DNA of 64,000 nucleotides. Source: JAFGNV01 sp964612485. Its GTDB lineage: Bacteria > Chloroflexota > Anaerolineae > 4572-78 > J111. Position numbers and translations under genes: made by a program. The notes beneath the pieces are model-generated. The model was not told where the DNA came from and did no database searches. It worked only from the letters and a program-made list of their open reading frames with translations. The DNA is taken from assembly GCA_964612485.1 (NCBI GenBank), contig CAZTFF010000028.1, forward strand, positions 1 to 64,000. Direction: 5' to 3'. Positions 44,006 through 52,080 of this stretch are shown piece by piece (the stretch's first letter is position 1; every line of letters starts with the position of its first letter).

Positions 44006-46743
44006 TCACAGCGGATCTACCCACGCTGCGCTCCCTGACCGATGCTTTGGCCGAACAGGGGGAACAGCCCGCAATTTTGGCGCTTCACAAAGAAGGTCTT
44101 ACCCGCTGGACTTTTGAGGAGTTAGCCGAGCGCATCCGGCAGTTGGCCGGCGGCTTGCTGGACGCCGGGCTGGAGCGGGGCGATAAAGTGGCGCTGCTGG
44201 CCGCCAACCGGCCCGAATGGATCGCGGCCTGCCTGGCCGCTATCCGAGCCGGCGCGGTGGCCGTGCCGGTGGATGTTCAGCTTGAAGCGCAAATTGTGGC
44301 CCACGTTTTGAACGACAGCGGGGCCAAGTTTGTCTTCACCATCGCCGACCAACTGGAGCGGCTGGAAAAACTGACCCTGGAAAACAAACCCCGCCCGCTG
44401 CTGTTCGACGCGGCGGCGGACGACGCGCGCGGTTGGCAGCAGCTTCACCAATCCGGCAGCGGTAATTTGCCCGCCCTCGAGGCGGAGGATACCGCCACCC
44501 TTTTTTATACCTCCGGCACCACGGGCCGGCCCAAAGGCGTGCCGCTGTCTCACGCCAACCTGGTTTTTCAGCTCAAAACCGTGCTTGAGACCGGCATCAT
44601 CACCGCGGCCGACCGCGCCCTGCTGCCGCTGCCGCTGCATCACGTCTATCCTTTTGTATTTGGCATGCTGACCCCGCTGGCTGCCGGCCTGCCGATCATT
44701 ATGCCCCATTCGTTGACCGGCCCGCAGGTGATCCGCGCCATTAGAGAGGGAGAGGCAACGGTGGTGATCGGCGTGCCTCGGCTGTACCGCGCCCTCTTTG
44801 CCGGCATCCAGGGCGAAATTGCGTCTGCCGGTAAAATAGCCACGGCCTTGTTCAAGCTCTTTTTTGGCGCCAGCCGGCTGCTGCGCCGTTATTTGGGGCT
44901 GCGCTGGGGGCGCCGGCTGCTGGGGCCGGTTCATCAACAATTTGGGCCAACGTTACGCTTGCTGGCGTCCGGCGGCTCAAAATTAGAGGCCGATCTGGCC
45001 TGGACGTTAGAGAGCCTCGGCTGGCAGGTGGGCACCGGATACGGCCTGACGGAAACCGCGCCGCTGCTGACCATCAATCTGCCCGAACAGGCCCGCTTTG
45101 GCAGCGCCGGGCGGCCCCTGGCGGGAGTGGAAATTCAAATTGATCCTTCCGCCCGCCCGGATCATGAAGAACAGGCCCCAACCGGCTCCTCCGACGAATC
45201 GGATGAACCGGGCGAGGTCTTGGCCAAAGGCCCCAATCTTTTTGCCGGATACCACAACCTGCCGGAACAAACGCAAGAGTCGTTCACCGAGGAGGGCTGG
45301 TTCCGCACCGGCGACCTGGGCTATTTTGACCGGGACGGCTATTTGCACATCACCGGGCGGATTTCTACCCTGATCGTCACCGAAAGCGGCGAGAATATCC
45401 AACCGGATGAGATCGAAGCGGTTTTCGAGCAGGAGGCCGTGATCCGGGAAGTGGGCGTTTTGCCGCAAGACAATCAACTGGTGGCCGTGATCGTGCCGGA
45501 GCTGAACGAGATCGCTCAGTTAGAGGAGGATGAAATCGATACGGCCATCCGCCGGGCAGTCGAGCGCCGTTCGGAAAAGCTGGCCTCCTACCAACGCCTG
45601 GCCGATTACGCTCTCAGCCGCGAGGCGCTGCCCCGCACCCGGCTGGGAAAAATCCGCCGCCATCTTCTGCCCGACCGGTACGAGCAGGCCAAAAAAGAGC
45701 AGGGAAAAGAGGACGGCGCGGCTCCCGGCCCTATTTCGCTGAAAGAGATGTCGGGCCAGGATCAGGCCCTGCTAGAAGATTCCACGGCCCGGCAAGTATG
45801 GGAGTGGCTGGCCGAACGTTACCCCGACCGGCGTCTCAGCCCCGATACCAACCCTCAGCTGGACTTGGGCGTCGATTCCCTGGAATGGTTGAACATCACC
45901 CTGGAAATTCGGCAGCGGGTTGGGGTGGAACTGGATGAAACCGCCATCGAGCGGGTGAACACCGTCCGCGACCTGTTGAATGAGGTGGTCGATGCGGCCC
46001 GTTCCGGGGACGACGGCTCGGCCGGCCGCGCTCTGGAAGCGCCGGAGGAAATTCTCAGCGAACGGCAGCAGCGGTGGCTCCAACCGTATGGGCCGGTGAG
46101 ATCGGTTGTGTCGCGGGGAATGTACGGCCTCAACCGGCTGCTGGTGCGCACCTTGTTCCGGTTCGAGACGGAAGGGCTGGAAAATCTGGCGGATCTGGAT
46201 CACTTTGTGCTGGCTCCCAATCACGTGAGTTATTTGGACCCGCCGGTTCTGGCGGCGGCGCTGGATCATCGCTATTTGCGCCGCACTTACTGGGCCGGGG
46301 CCAGGAACGTGGTGTTTTACAACCCGCTGTTGCTGCTGGTCAGTCGGCTTTCGCGCACCGTGCCGGTGGAATCAGAAGGCGGGGCAGCCGCCAGTTTAGC
46401 ATTTGGCGCAGCCGTATTGCGGCAAAAAAAGAATATGGTCTGGTTTCCTGAAGGCCGGCGCTCGATGAGCGGGGAATTGTTGCTGTTCCGGCCGGGCCTG
46501 GGCATCGTTTTGGATCATTTCCAAGCGCCGGTGGTGCCGGTTTATATTGACGGCACCTACCGGGCCATGCCGCCCGGCCAGGCGCTGCCCCGTTTTCTGA
46601 AACCGCTCAAAGTCAAGTTTGGCCGTCCCCAACATCCGGCCCGGCTCGATGAGGCGGGAGAAGGAGATCAACCTTACGAGCGAATTGTGCAAGCCCTGCA
46701 CCGACGCGTTGCGGAACTGAGTGAGGAGTCGAGTGACGAGTAA
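44002..46743 (+). CDS. AMP-dependent acyl ligase / acyl carrier domain / PlsC acyltransferase fusion
   Basis: 913 residues. The adenylating domain (~1-555) has ATLFYTSGTTGRPKGVPLSH, GTGYGLTETAPLL, WFRTGDLGYFDRDGYLHITG and the catalytic Lys near PRTRLGKIRRH. A carrier-like domain (~590-670) has the phosphopantetheine Ser in LDLGVDSLEWLNITLEI. A glycerolphosphate acyltransferase domain (~695-905) has NHVSYLDPPVLAAAL (HX4D) and FPEGRRSMSGE. It could load a fatty acid onto its own carrier and pass it to a lysophospholipid or another acceptor, similar to but larger than Aas. The last residues come from a GTGACGAGTAA repeat. Confidence 0.85.
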   Translation: MITADLPTLRSLTDALAEQGEQPAILALHKEGLTRWTFEELAERIRQLAGGLLDAGLERGDKVALLAANRPEWIAACLAAIRAGAVAVPVDVQLEAQIVAHVLNDSGAKFVFTIADQLERLEKLTLENKPRPLLFDAAADDARGWQQLHQSGSGNLPALEAEDTATLFYTSGTTGRPKGVPLSHANLVFQLKTVLETGIITAADRALLPLPLHHVYPFVFGMLTPLAAGLPIIMPHSLTGPQVIRAIREGEATVVIGVPRLYRALFAGIQGEIASAGKIATALFKLFFGASRLLRRYLGLRWGRRLLGPVHQQFGPTLRLLASGGSKLEADLAWTLESLGWQVGTGYGLTETAPLLTINLPEQARFGSAGRPLAGVEIQIDPSARPDHEEQAPTGSSDESDEPGEVLAKGPNLFAGYHNLPEQTQESFTEEGWFRTGDLGYFDRDGYLHITGRISTLIVTESGENIQPDEIEAVFEQEAVIREVGVLPQDNQLVAVIVPELNEIAQLEEDEIDTAIRRAVERRSEKLASYQRLADYALSREALPRTRLGKIRRHLLPDRYEQAKKEQGKEDGAAPGPISLKEMSGQDQALLEDSTARQVWEWLAERYPDRRLSPDTNPQLDLGVDSLEWLNITLEIRQRVGVELDETAIERVNTVRDLLNEVVDAARSGDDGSAGRALEAPEEILSERQQRWLQPYGPVRSVVSRGMYGLNRLLVRTLFRFETEGLENLADLDHFVLAPNHVSYLDPPVLAAALDHRYLRRTYWAGARNVVFYNPLLLLVSRLSRTVPVESEGGAAASLAFGAAVLRQKKNMVWFPEGRRSMSGELLLFRPGLGIVLDHFQAPVVPVYIDGTYRAMPPGQALPRFLKPLKVKFGRPQHPARLDEAGEGDQPYERIVQALHRRVAELSEESSDE

Positions 46744-46754
46744 GAAGTGTAGAG

Positions 46755-46784
46755 TGATGAATGAATGAATGAATGAATGAATGA
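46755..46784. repeat. ATGA tetranucleotide tandem repeat
   Basis: About seven consecutive GAAT/ATGA units in the 61-base gap between two converging genes. GAGTGAGGA (46722-46730) and TCCTCACTC (46789-46797) flank it as a 9-bp inverted repeat that could form a shared terminator stem. The repeat number could vary between strains. Confidence 0.7.
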
Positions 46785-46804
46785 CCCGTCCTCACTCCTT
46801 CTTG

Positions 46805-47686
46805 TCACGGTGCTAAGGATTCGGCCCCGGCCACAATATCGAGTAATTCTTCCGTGATAGCTTGCTGCCGTTCCTGATGAAATTGAGCGGTAAGCTCATC
46901 TATTTTTTCCTCGATATTCTTTTCGGCAGCCTGCATCGAGGCCAGCCGGCTGGCATTTTCGCTGGCCAGCGATCCGGCCACGGCCCGGTACAAGCCCACA
47001 AAAAAGTACTGGCGGATCAAGGTCGAAAAGAGAGAGGCCCAATCCATGGTAAAGGTAGGCAGTACCCGGGTGGGCCACGGCTTTTTTTGTAACTGTTGCA
47101 GCCAGGCCAGATCCAGCGGCAGCAGGTGGACCATTTCGGATTGGTAGGCGGCCCCGGAGCGGGGGCTGTTGTAAAAGATCACAATTTGTTCCAGCCTTAA
47201 GTCAAATCGCCACCGGTCAATTTGCAACAGCAGGTCCTGCACCAGGGGAGTGATCCCGGCAATGTCGCTGGGCACCGAAAAACCTTCTTCAATTGTTTGC
47301 CCCGTTGCTTCCAGCCGGTGGGCAACCCGCATCCCCACCGCCAGAACAGAGCGGTTCCGGTGAGTAATTTGCCAGGCGTTCATCTTATCCAGGGCATAGG
47401 TGGCAATTTGTTCATTAAAGCGGCCCACCATCCCTTGATCAGAGCCAAGAATGATGGCCCCTAGCCGCTGCCCGGCCGTGGGTTGGGCAATGTCGATGGC
47501 CGCCGAACGATTGCTGAGGGCAATTTGTAACCCCAACTCAATGGTATACGTGTAATCGGCCAGCGCCTTAACGGCCTGCTCGTACTGCCAGATGTGAGCC
47601 GCGGCCAGCGCCTTCATGGTCTTGACCACCGATTGCAGATCTTCAGCGCTCTCAATTCTGCGCCGGATCGATTCAATTGTGGCCAT
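46805..47686 (-). CDS. atpG: N-ATPase gamma subunit
   Basis: 293 residues, the rotor shaft of an F-type ATPase. The N-terminal helix MATIESIRRRIESAEDLQSVVKTMKALAAAHI and the C-terminal helix matching LTAQFHQERQQAITEELLDIVAGAESL are the coiled coil. GAIILGSDQGMVGRFNEQI replaces the usual SDRGLCG, a difference known from N-type and other divergent gammas. It overlaps the atpA end by 14 bases and closes the operon. Confidence 0.88.
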   Translation of the reverse strand: MATIESIRRRIESAEDLQSVVKTMKALAAAHIWQYEQAVKALADYTYTIELGLQIALSNRSAAIDIAQPTAGQRLGAIILGSDQGMVGRFNEQIATYALDKMNAWQITHRNRSVLAVGMRVAHRLEATGQTIEEGFSVPSDIAGITPLVQDLLLQIDRWRFDLRLEQIVIFYNSPRSGAAYQSEMVHLLPLDLAWLQQLQKKPWPTRVLPTFTMDWASLFSTLIRQYFFVGLYRAVAGSLASENASRLASMQAAEKNIEEKIDELTAQFHQERQQAITEELLDIVAGAESLAP

Positions 47687-49232
47687 GGCCCTCTCCTTCC
47701 TGCTTGTACATTGAGCCGATTTGCTGCCGGACCGTTTTTAACAGCCTTTCCCGGGCTTCGTCATCCAGGGTTTTGCCAGATTGAATTTGTTCGTACAGTT
47801 CGGGTAACTTCTCCGGCAGCACTTTCTGCACGCGCTGCTCAACTTTGTTAACCTGGTCCAGCGGCAATTTATCAAAAACCCCTTCAATAACGGCCAGCAG
47901 CACGGCAATTTGCTCGGCCACGGGCCGGGGATCGTATTGATCTTGTTTGAGTATTTCGCGGATGCGGTGGCCCCGCTCTAATGTGCGGCGAGTCTCGTCA
48001 TCAAGCTGGGTGCCAAACCGGGCAAAGGACTCCAACTCCTCAAATTGGGAGTAGGTCAGGCGCAGGTCTCCGGCCACAGCCCGGTAAACGTTTAACTGGG
48101 CTTTACCGCCCACCCGCGAGACCGAACGCCCCACATCTACCGCCGGCAGCACGCCTTTTTGGAATAGGTTGGGCGAGAGGTAAAGCTGGCCGTCGGTAAT
48201 GGAGATCAGGTTGGTGGGGATATAGGCCGAAATGTTCTGGGCCTCGGTTTCAATAATGGGCAGCGCCGTTAACGAGCCGCCGCCCAGGTCAGCGCGCAAT
48301 TGGGTGGACCGCTCCAGCAGGCGGGAGTGAATGTAAAAGATGTCGCCGGGGAAAGCTTCCCGGCCCGGCGGGCGCCGCAAGAGCAGCGAAAGTTCCCGGT
48401 AAGCCCGGGCGTGGCGGGTCAGGTCGTCGTAGATAATGAGCGCATCCCGCCCCTGTTCCATAAAATATTCGGCCATAGAGGTGGCGGCGTAGGGAGCCAC
48501 AAATTGCAGGCCGGCCGGATCGCTGCCGGTGGCTACCACCACAATAGAATATGCCAGGGCGTCGTGCCGGCGCAGATCGTCAATCAATTTTGCCACCGCT
48601 GCATCCCGCTGCCCCACGGCGCAGTAGACGCACACAACATCTTTATCCTTTTGGTTGATAATGGTGTCCAGCGCAATGGCGCTTTTCCCGGTCTGCCGGT
48701 CGCCCAAGATCAACTCCCGCTGGCCGCGGCCAATGGGGATCAGGGCATCGATCACCTTAAGGCCGGTTTGCAGCGGCCGGTTGACCGGCGCGCGGTCCAT
48801 CACGGCCGGGGCATCCCGCTCGATGGGCCGCCGTTCCGGTGGTCGCAGGGGGCCTCGCTCATCAAGCGGGTGACCTACCGCATCAACAACCCGGCCCAGC
48901 AGGGCTTCGCCCACCGGCACATCCACAATCCGGCCGGTGCGGTGAACTTCCTGGCCGGCGTACAATGTTTCGTCTTGGCCCAGAAGGATCACGCCTACCT
49001 CGGCGGGATCAAGATTAAAGACCAGCCCCAGCAGGCTGCCGCCGTGAAAGCGGATCAGTTCATCCGCCTGCACGCCGGGTAAGCCGGTTACCCGGGCAAT
49101 GCCCCGGCCCACGTAACTCAGCGTGCCAATTTCCCGGACCTCCAACTCGGCCCGGTGTTTTTCTAACAATCGCTCAATTTGGGCAAAGGTATCTTCCAGC
49201 GCGGTTTTAAGCAGCGGCCTGTCATCCTTCAT
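47673..49232 (-). CDS. atpA: N-ATPase alpha subunit
   Basis: About 519 residues. Walker A is ILGDRQTGKSAIALDTI and the family pattern PIGRGQRELILGD, VKVIDALIPIG and LPIIETEAQNISAYIPTN are present. I start it at the Met at 49232 (MKDDRPLLKTALEDTF), since the longer frame to 49352 lies inside the atpF coding region and lacks alpha-like sequence. AGGAGG lies 12 bases upstream, a long spacing. It overlaps atpF by 11 bases. Confidence 0.92.
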   Translation of the reverse strand: MKDDRPLLKTALEDTFAQIERLLEKHRAELEVREIGTLSYVGRGIARVTGLPGVQADELIRFHGGSLLGLVFNLDPAEVGVILLGQDETLYAGQEVHRTGRIVDVPVGEALLGRVVDAVGHPLDERGPLRPPERRPIERDAPAVMDRAPVNRPLQTGLKVIDALIPIGRGQRELILGDRQTGKSAIALDTIINQKDKDVVCVYCAVGQRDAAVAKLIDDLRRHDALAYSIVVVATGSDPAGLQFVAPYAATSMAEYFMEQGRDALIIYDDLTRHARAYRELSLLLRRPPGREAFPGDIFYIHSRLLERSTQLRADLGGGSLTALPIIETEAQNISAYIPTNLISITDGQLYLSPNLFQKGVLPAVDVGRSVSRVGGKAQLNVYRAVAGDLRLTYSQFEELESFARFGTQLDDETRRTLERGHRIREILKQDQYDPRPVAEQIAVLLAVIEGVFDKLPLDQVNKVEQRVQKVLPEKLPELYEQIQSGKTLDDEARERLLKTVRQQIGSMYKQEGEGHGHN

Positions 49233-50028
49233 CGGTTTCGGTTTCCTCCTGAGTTTCATCCTGCCGGGGCAGTTCGTCTTGCAGCGCGCGGGCCAGATTC
49301 TCGGCCAGATTGTCCAGGTAACTTTCCAGACTCCAGGCGATTTTATGGCCATTGGCTTTTAGTTCGATGCCGCAGATCAGGTCGGGAGCGGTGTTGAACC
49401 GGCCCTCAAGATTATCCCCAAATTGCTCCCGCAGGGCCGTGGCTAAATGCTCACGATTTTGTGGTGACAGGTCAAAGGCGGTGGTGATGACCGGCTTGTG
49501 GCCCGAATCCCGGAGCGAATCTCCCATTTTTGCCTGTTCCTCTTCAGGCATGTCTTTAAGCCTTTCCAGGAAACGCTTGATCATCTGGGCCTCCAGGCCG
49601 GCATTGGCCAGGTCGGCCAGGGCGCGCCGGGCCAGGGCAATGGCCTGCTGGCCGGCTTTCCGGCGCAGCTCCTGCAAAAAGGAATCCTGTTCCCGTTGAA
49701 TGGTTTGCTGCCACTGCTGTTTTTGCGCTTCAACTTCCTGTCTGGCCCGCTTCAGTAATTCCCGGCGCCGGTTTTCGGCCTCTTCTTTGGCCCCGGCAAT
49801 TAACTGCTCTCGCTGTTCGTCCAACTTTTGCTGTTTGGTGTGGAACGCTTCAGCCTTTTCCTCGGCCTCTGCACGCTTCTGTTCAGCCTCGGCAAAACGG
49901 GCTGCAATTTTGGCCTCGCGTTTGTCGGCAATGCCAATGATGCGGTCATACAGAAAATATTTAAGAAGGGCTACCAGGATCAGAAAATTAATGATCTCGG
50001 CAACAATTGTAAACCAATCAAGCTGCAC
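49222..50028 (-). CDS. atpF: N-ATPase b subunit with C-terminal delta-like domain
   Basis: 268 residues, longer than ordinary b subunits (~160). One membrane helix at the N-terminus (FTIVAEIINFLILVALLKYF), a long charged coiled coil (residues ~35-150), then ~110 residues (TAFDLSPQNREHLATALREQ, LICGIELKANGHKIAWSLES) that resemble the C-terminal domain of delta/OSCP. The operon has no separate atpH, so this fusion probably supplies the delta function. Its GTG start follows the Gly codons of atpE, which serve as its ribosome site (GGAGGAGG). Confidence 0.85.
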   Translation of the reverse strand: MQLDWFTIVAEIINFLILVALLKYFLYDRIIGIADKREAKIAARFAEAEQKRAEAEEKAEAFHTKQQKLDEQREQLIAGAKEEAENRRRELLKRARQEVEAQKQQWQQTIQREQDSFLQELRRKAGQQAIALARRALADLANAGLEAQMIKRFLERLKDMPEEEQAKMGDSLRDSGHKPVITTAFDLSPQNREHLATALREQFGDNLEGRFNTAPDLICGIELKANGHKIAWSLESYLDNLAENLARALQDELPRQDETQEETETDEG

Positions 50029-50031
50029 CGG

Positions 50032-50310
50032 TTAACCTCCTCCGCCCGACAAAACCTGCTCCCAGAACGGGTTGAAAAAGAGCAGGATCATGGAGACCAA
50101 AAAACAGTAAATGGCCGTGGACTCAATGAGGGCCATAGCCACAAACAGGGTCCGGGTAATGGTGTTTGATTCATCCGGCTGTTGAGCGATGGCCCGCATC
50201 GCCTCGGCGGCTGCCCGTCCCTCGGCCAGGGCCGGGCCAACAGAACCCAGAGCAATGGTCAGGCCGGCTACGGCCATTGATACGATGGCTATCCATCCTG
50301 TGTTATCCAT
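50032..50310 (-). CDS. atpE: N-ATPase c subunit (rotor ring)
   Basis: 92 residues, two-helix hairpin. Helix 2 has ALIESTAIYCFLV: the ion-binding Glu followed by Ser, Thr and, three residues on, Tyr, like Na+-binding rings. Helix 1 has GPALAEGRAAAEAM with Glu where Na+ rings carry Gln, so two carboxylates face the site, as in other N-type c subunits. Na+ versus H+ coupling therefore cannot be fixed from sequence alone. GGAGG precedes the ATG. The C-terminal LSGGGG codons double as the atpF ribosome site. Confidence 0.92.
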   Translation of the reverse strand: MDNTGWIAIVSMAVAGLTIALGSVGPALAEGRAAAEAMRAIAQQPDESNTITRTLFVAMALIESTAIYCFLVSMILLFFNPFWEQVLSGGGG

Positions 50311-50342
50311 TAAATTACCTCCATATTCAAAATTTATTTGTT

Positions 50343-51056
50343 TTATTGATTATCATTTTCTTCCGCTTCATTTTGCTCTTCTTCCTGACGCGTTCGCGCG
50401 GCGGAGGCGATGAAGACCATCGCTAAAATGGCGAAAATATAAGCCTGAATCTGGCCGATCAACAGTTCAAACGCCTCCAGCGCCACCGGCAGAAAAAGAG
50501 GCACAATGGAGATCAGCAGCCCAACAAGCAGGGTGCCGCTCATCACGTTACCAAACAGCCGAATGGACAGGGCCAGGGTGCGGGATAATTCACTGATCAG
50601 GTGAAAGGGCAACAAAATGGGTGAGGGCTGGACGTAATGTTTGAAATAATCGATCACGCCCCGCTGTATTATGCCATAAACAGGCACGGCAAAAAAAACG
50701 CAGATTGCCAACGCCGAGGTGGCCGATAGGGAGCCGGTTGGCGCTTGAAAGCCGGGCACAATGCTCAAAAAGTTAGAGATTGAAATAAATAGAAAGAGGG
50801 TGCCGATAAACGGCAGGTAACGGCCGGCCTCTTGATTGGAAACTTCGCTGATTTGATCTTTGATGGTCAATACCACCATCTCCAGCAAACTCTGCCAGCG
50901 CGATATTTTCAGTTCAGCCGACAGGTTGCGCGTGATCAGCCAGGAACCGACCACTAAAATAGCCATTACCCCCCAGGTAAAAACAATGGTGGCGTTCAGA
51001 ATAATTGGCCCCCGCTGCCAATAAACAATATTGTCCGGCGTGATGGTTAAATCCAT
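50343..51056 (-). CDS. atpB: N-ATPase a subunit
   Basis: 237 residues with five or six helices. The essential Arg is in LALSIRLFGNVMSGTLLVGL, preceded by HLISELSRT. It forms the ion half-channels beside the c ring. It starts 4 bases after atpR and is followed 32 bases later by atpE. Confidence 0.92.
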   Translation of the reverse strand: MDLTITPDNIVYWQRGPIILNATIVFTWGVMAILVVGSWLITRNLSAELKISRWQSLLEMVVLTIKDQISEVSNQEAGRYLPFIGTLFLFISISNFLSIVPGFQAPTGSLSATSALAICVFFAVPVYGIIQRGVIDYFKHYVQPSPILLPFHLISELSRTLALSIRLFGNVMSGTLLVGLLISIVPLFLPVALEAFELLIGQIQAYIFAILAMVFIASAARTRQEEEQNEAEENDNQ

Positions 51057-51060
51057 TGGT

Positions 51061-51348
51061 TCAAGCCCTCTGTTGTTTTATATTACCTAACCGTTTGACC
51101 AGGAGCAGCCGGGCCAGGAAAAAGCCCCCAATGGCGATCAATAACCGCTCCCAATGACCGCCGGCAACCAGATAAAAGCCCAACAGGGTGAGGGCCAATC
51201 GCCCTATAAAACTGATAGCCATTAACAGCAGGGGCTGATCTCTTTTAGCCAATTGGCGAACGGTTAGCCACAGGCCGCCAAAATAAAAGAAGCCAAGGGC
51301 CGCCCCCGCGACAAAATTTAAGAGATACACATAAAACTCATTCATCAT
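51061..51348 (-). CDS. atpR: N-ATPase accessory subunit R (AtpR)
   Basis: About 95 residues with three helices (LLNFVAGAALGFFYFGGLWL; LLLMAISFIGRLALTLLGFYL; LLIAIGGFFLARLLLVKR). The size, the Arg in the second and third helices and the place between Q and B match AtpR of N-ATPases, thought to assist ion entry or assembly. Start uncertain: tandem ATG at 51348/51345 overlapping the atpQ stop (ATGATGAATGA). Confidence 0.8.
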   Translation of the reverse strand: MMNEFYVYLLNFVAGAALGFFYFGGLWLTVRQLAKRDQPLLLMAISFIGRLALTLLGFYLVAGGHWERLLIAIGGFFLARLLLVKRLGNIKQQRA

Positions 51349-51688
51349 CCAGTTCCTGTTCCTCTTCCGGGTACTCCGGCTCACTTTTTTTTATTTTTTC
51401 CATCTCCTGCGAAACCCACTGCCACGCGCCCAGGCAGCCGATGATCAGGCCGGTGACCAAGAGGGTTAAAGTCCAGGAGAAAGGGCCGGGCCAGTTGGCA
51501 TCGAGCCAGACGCCCAGTAACGCTCCCAATAACGTGGGGATAGCCACCGACCAGCCCACCACACCCATAACGCCCAGGCTGGTCCACAGGCTGCGCTCTC
51601 GCTGCCGTCTGGCTCGTTCTTTGCGCCGGGCTTTTTTATCAACTTCCCGGTAAAAATCCCGGCGCGGCTTTTCCTCGTGCCGGCTCAT
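51338..51688 (-). CDS. atpQ: N-ATPase accessory subunit Q (AtpI/AtpZ-like)
   Basis: 116 residues. A very basic N-terminus (EKPRRDFYREVDKKARRKER) is followed by two helices (VMGVVGWSVAIPTLLGALLG and FSWTLTLLVTGLIIGCLGAW) and an acidic tail. This is the AtpI/AtpZ-like gene 1 family. Its start overlaps the atpC stop (ATGA). Such proteins help assemble the c ring or transport Mg2+/Ca2+; the role here is by analogy. Confidence 0.8.
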   Translation of the reverse strand: MSRHEEKPRRDFYREVDKKARRKERARRQRERSLWTSLGVMGVVGWSVAIPTLLGALLGVWLDANWPGPFSWTLTLLVTGLIIGCLGAWQWVSQEMEKIKKSEPEYPEEEQELDDE

Positions 51689-52080
51689 CCCAACCGCCCT
51701 TCGTCAATATTCATAAAGTATTGGACAAAATTGGCTTCAAGGCGGGCCAGAGCTGTTCGCGCCTTCTTTTCATGCTCATCCAACTCCTCAAACTGCTCGC
51801 GCACCATTTGTTTCAACTCGGCCAGATCGGCACTTTGCGCGGCGTTACCGGTGGAGACATAAACATCCGGGCCACACTTCACCAGGATTCCTTGATCAAC
51901 CGCCAAAAACTGTTGCTGCCCCGGCTCCGCTTCAAAAGCGAGAATGCCGGGCACCAACGCGGCCACAAAGTCGATGTGGCGCGGGAGTAATGTAAAAGAG
52001 CCGTTTTCGGCCTCGGCGGTGACCTTGATTACGGTTTCGTCAACCAGCAGTTCGGTGGGGAGCAAGACTTTAAGTTTCAT
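51685..52080 (-). CDS. atpC: N-ATPase epsilon subunit
   Basis: 131 residues. The N-terminal beta sandwich has VLLPTELLVDETVIKVTAEA, GSFTLLPRHIDFVAALVPGI and VYVSTGN. A C-terminal helical hairpin (LKQMVREQFEELDEHEKKAR) follows, which in the family regulates ATP hydrolysis. It overlaps the atpD stop by 11 bases and the atpQ start by 4. Confidence 0.9.
   Translation of the reverse strand: MKLKVLLPTELLVDETVIKVTAEAENGSFTLLPRHIDFVAALVPGILAFEAEPGQQQFLAVDQGILVKCGPDVYVSTGNAAQSADLAELKQMVREQFEELDEHEKKARTALARLEANFVQYFMNIDEGRLG

Noticed and set aside
46755..46784. ATGA tandem repeat as a phase-variation switch
   Set aside because: It lies between two converging genes, outside any coding region or promoter.
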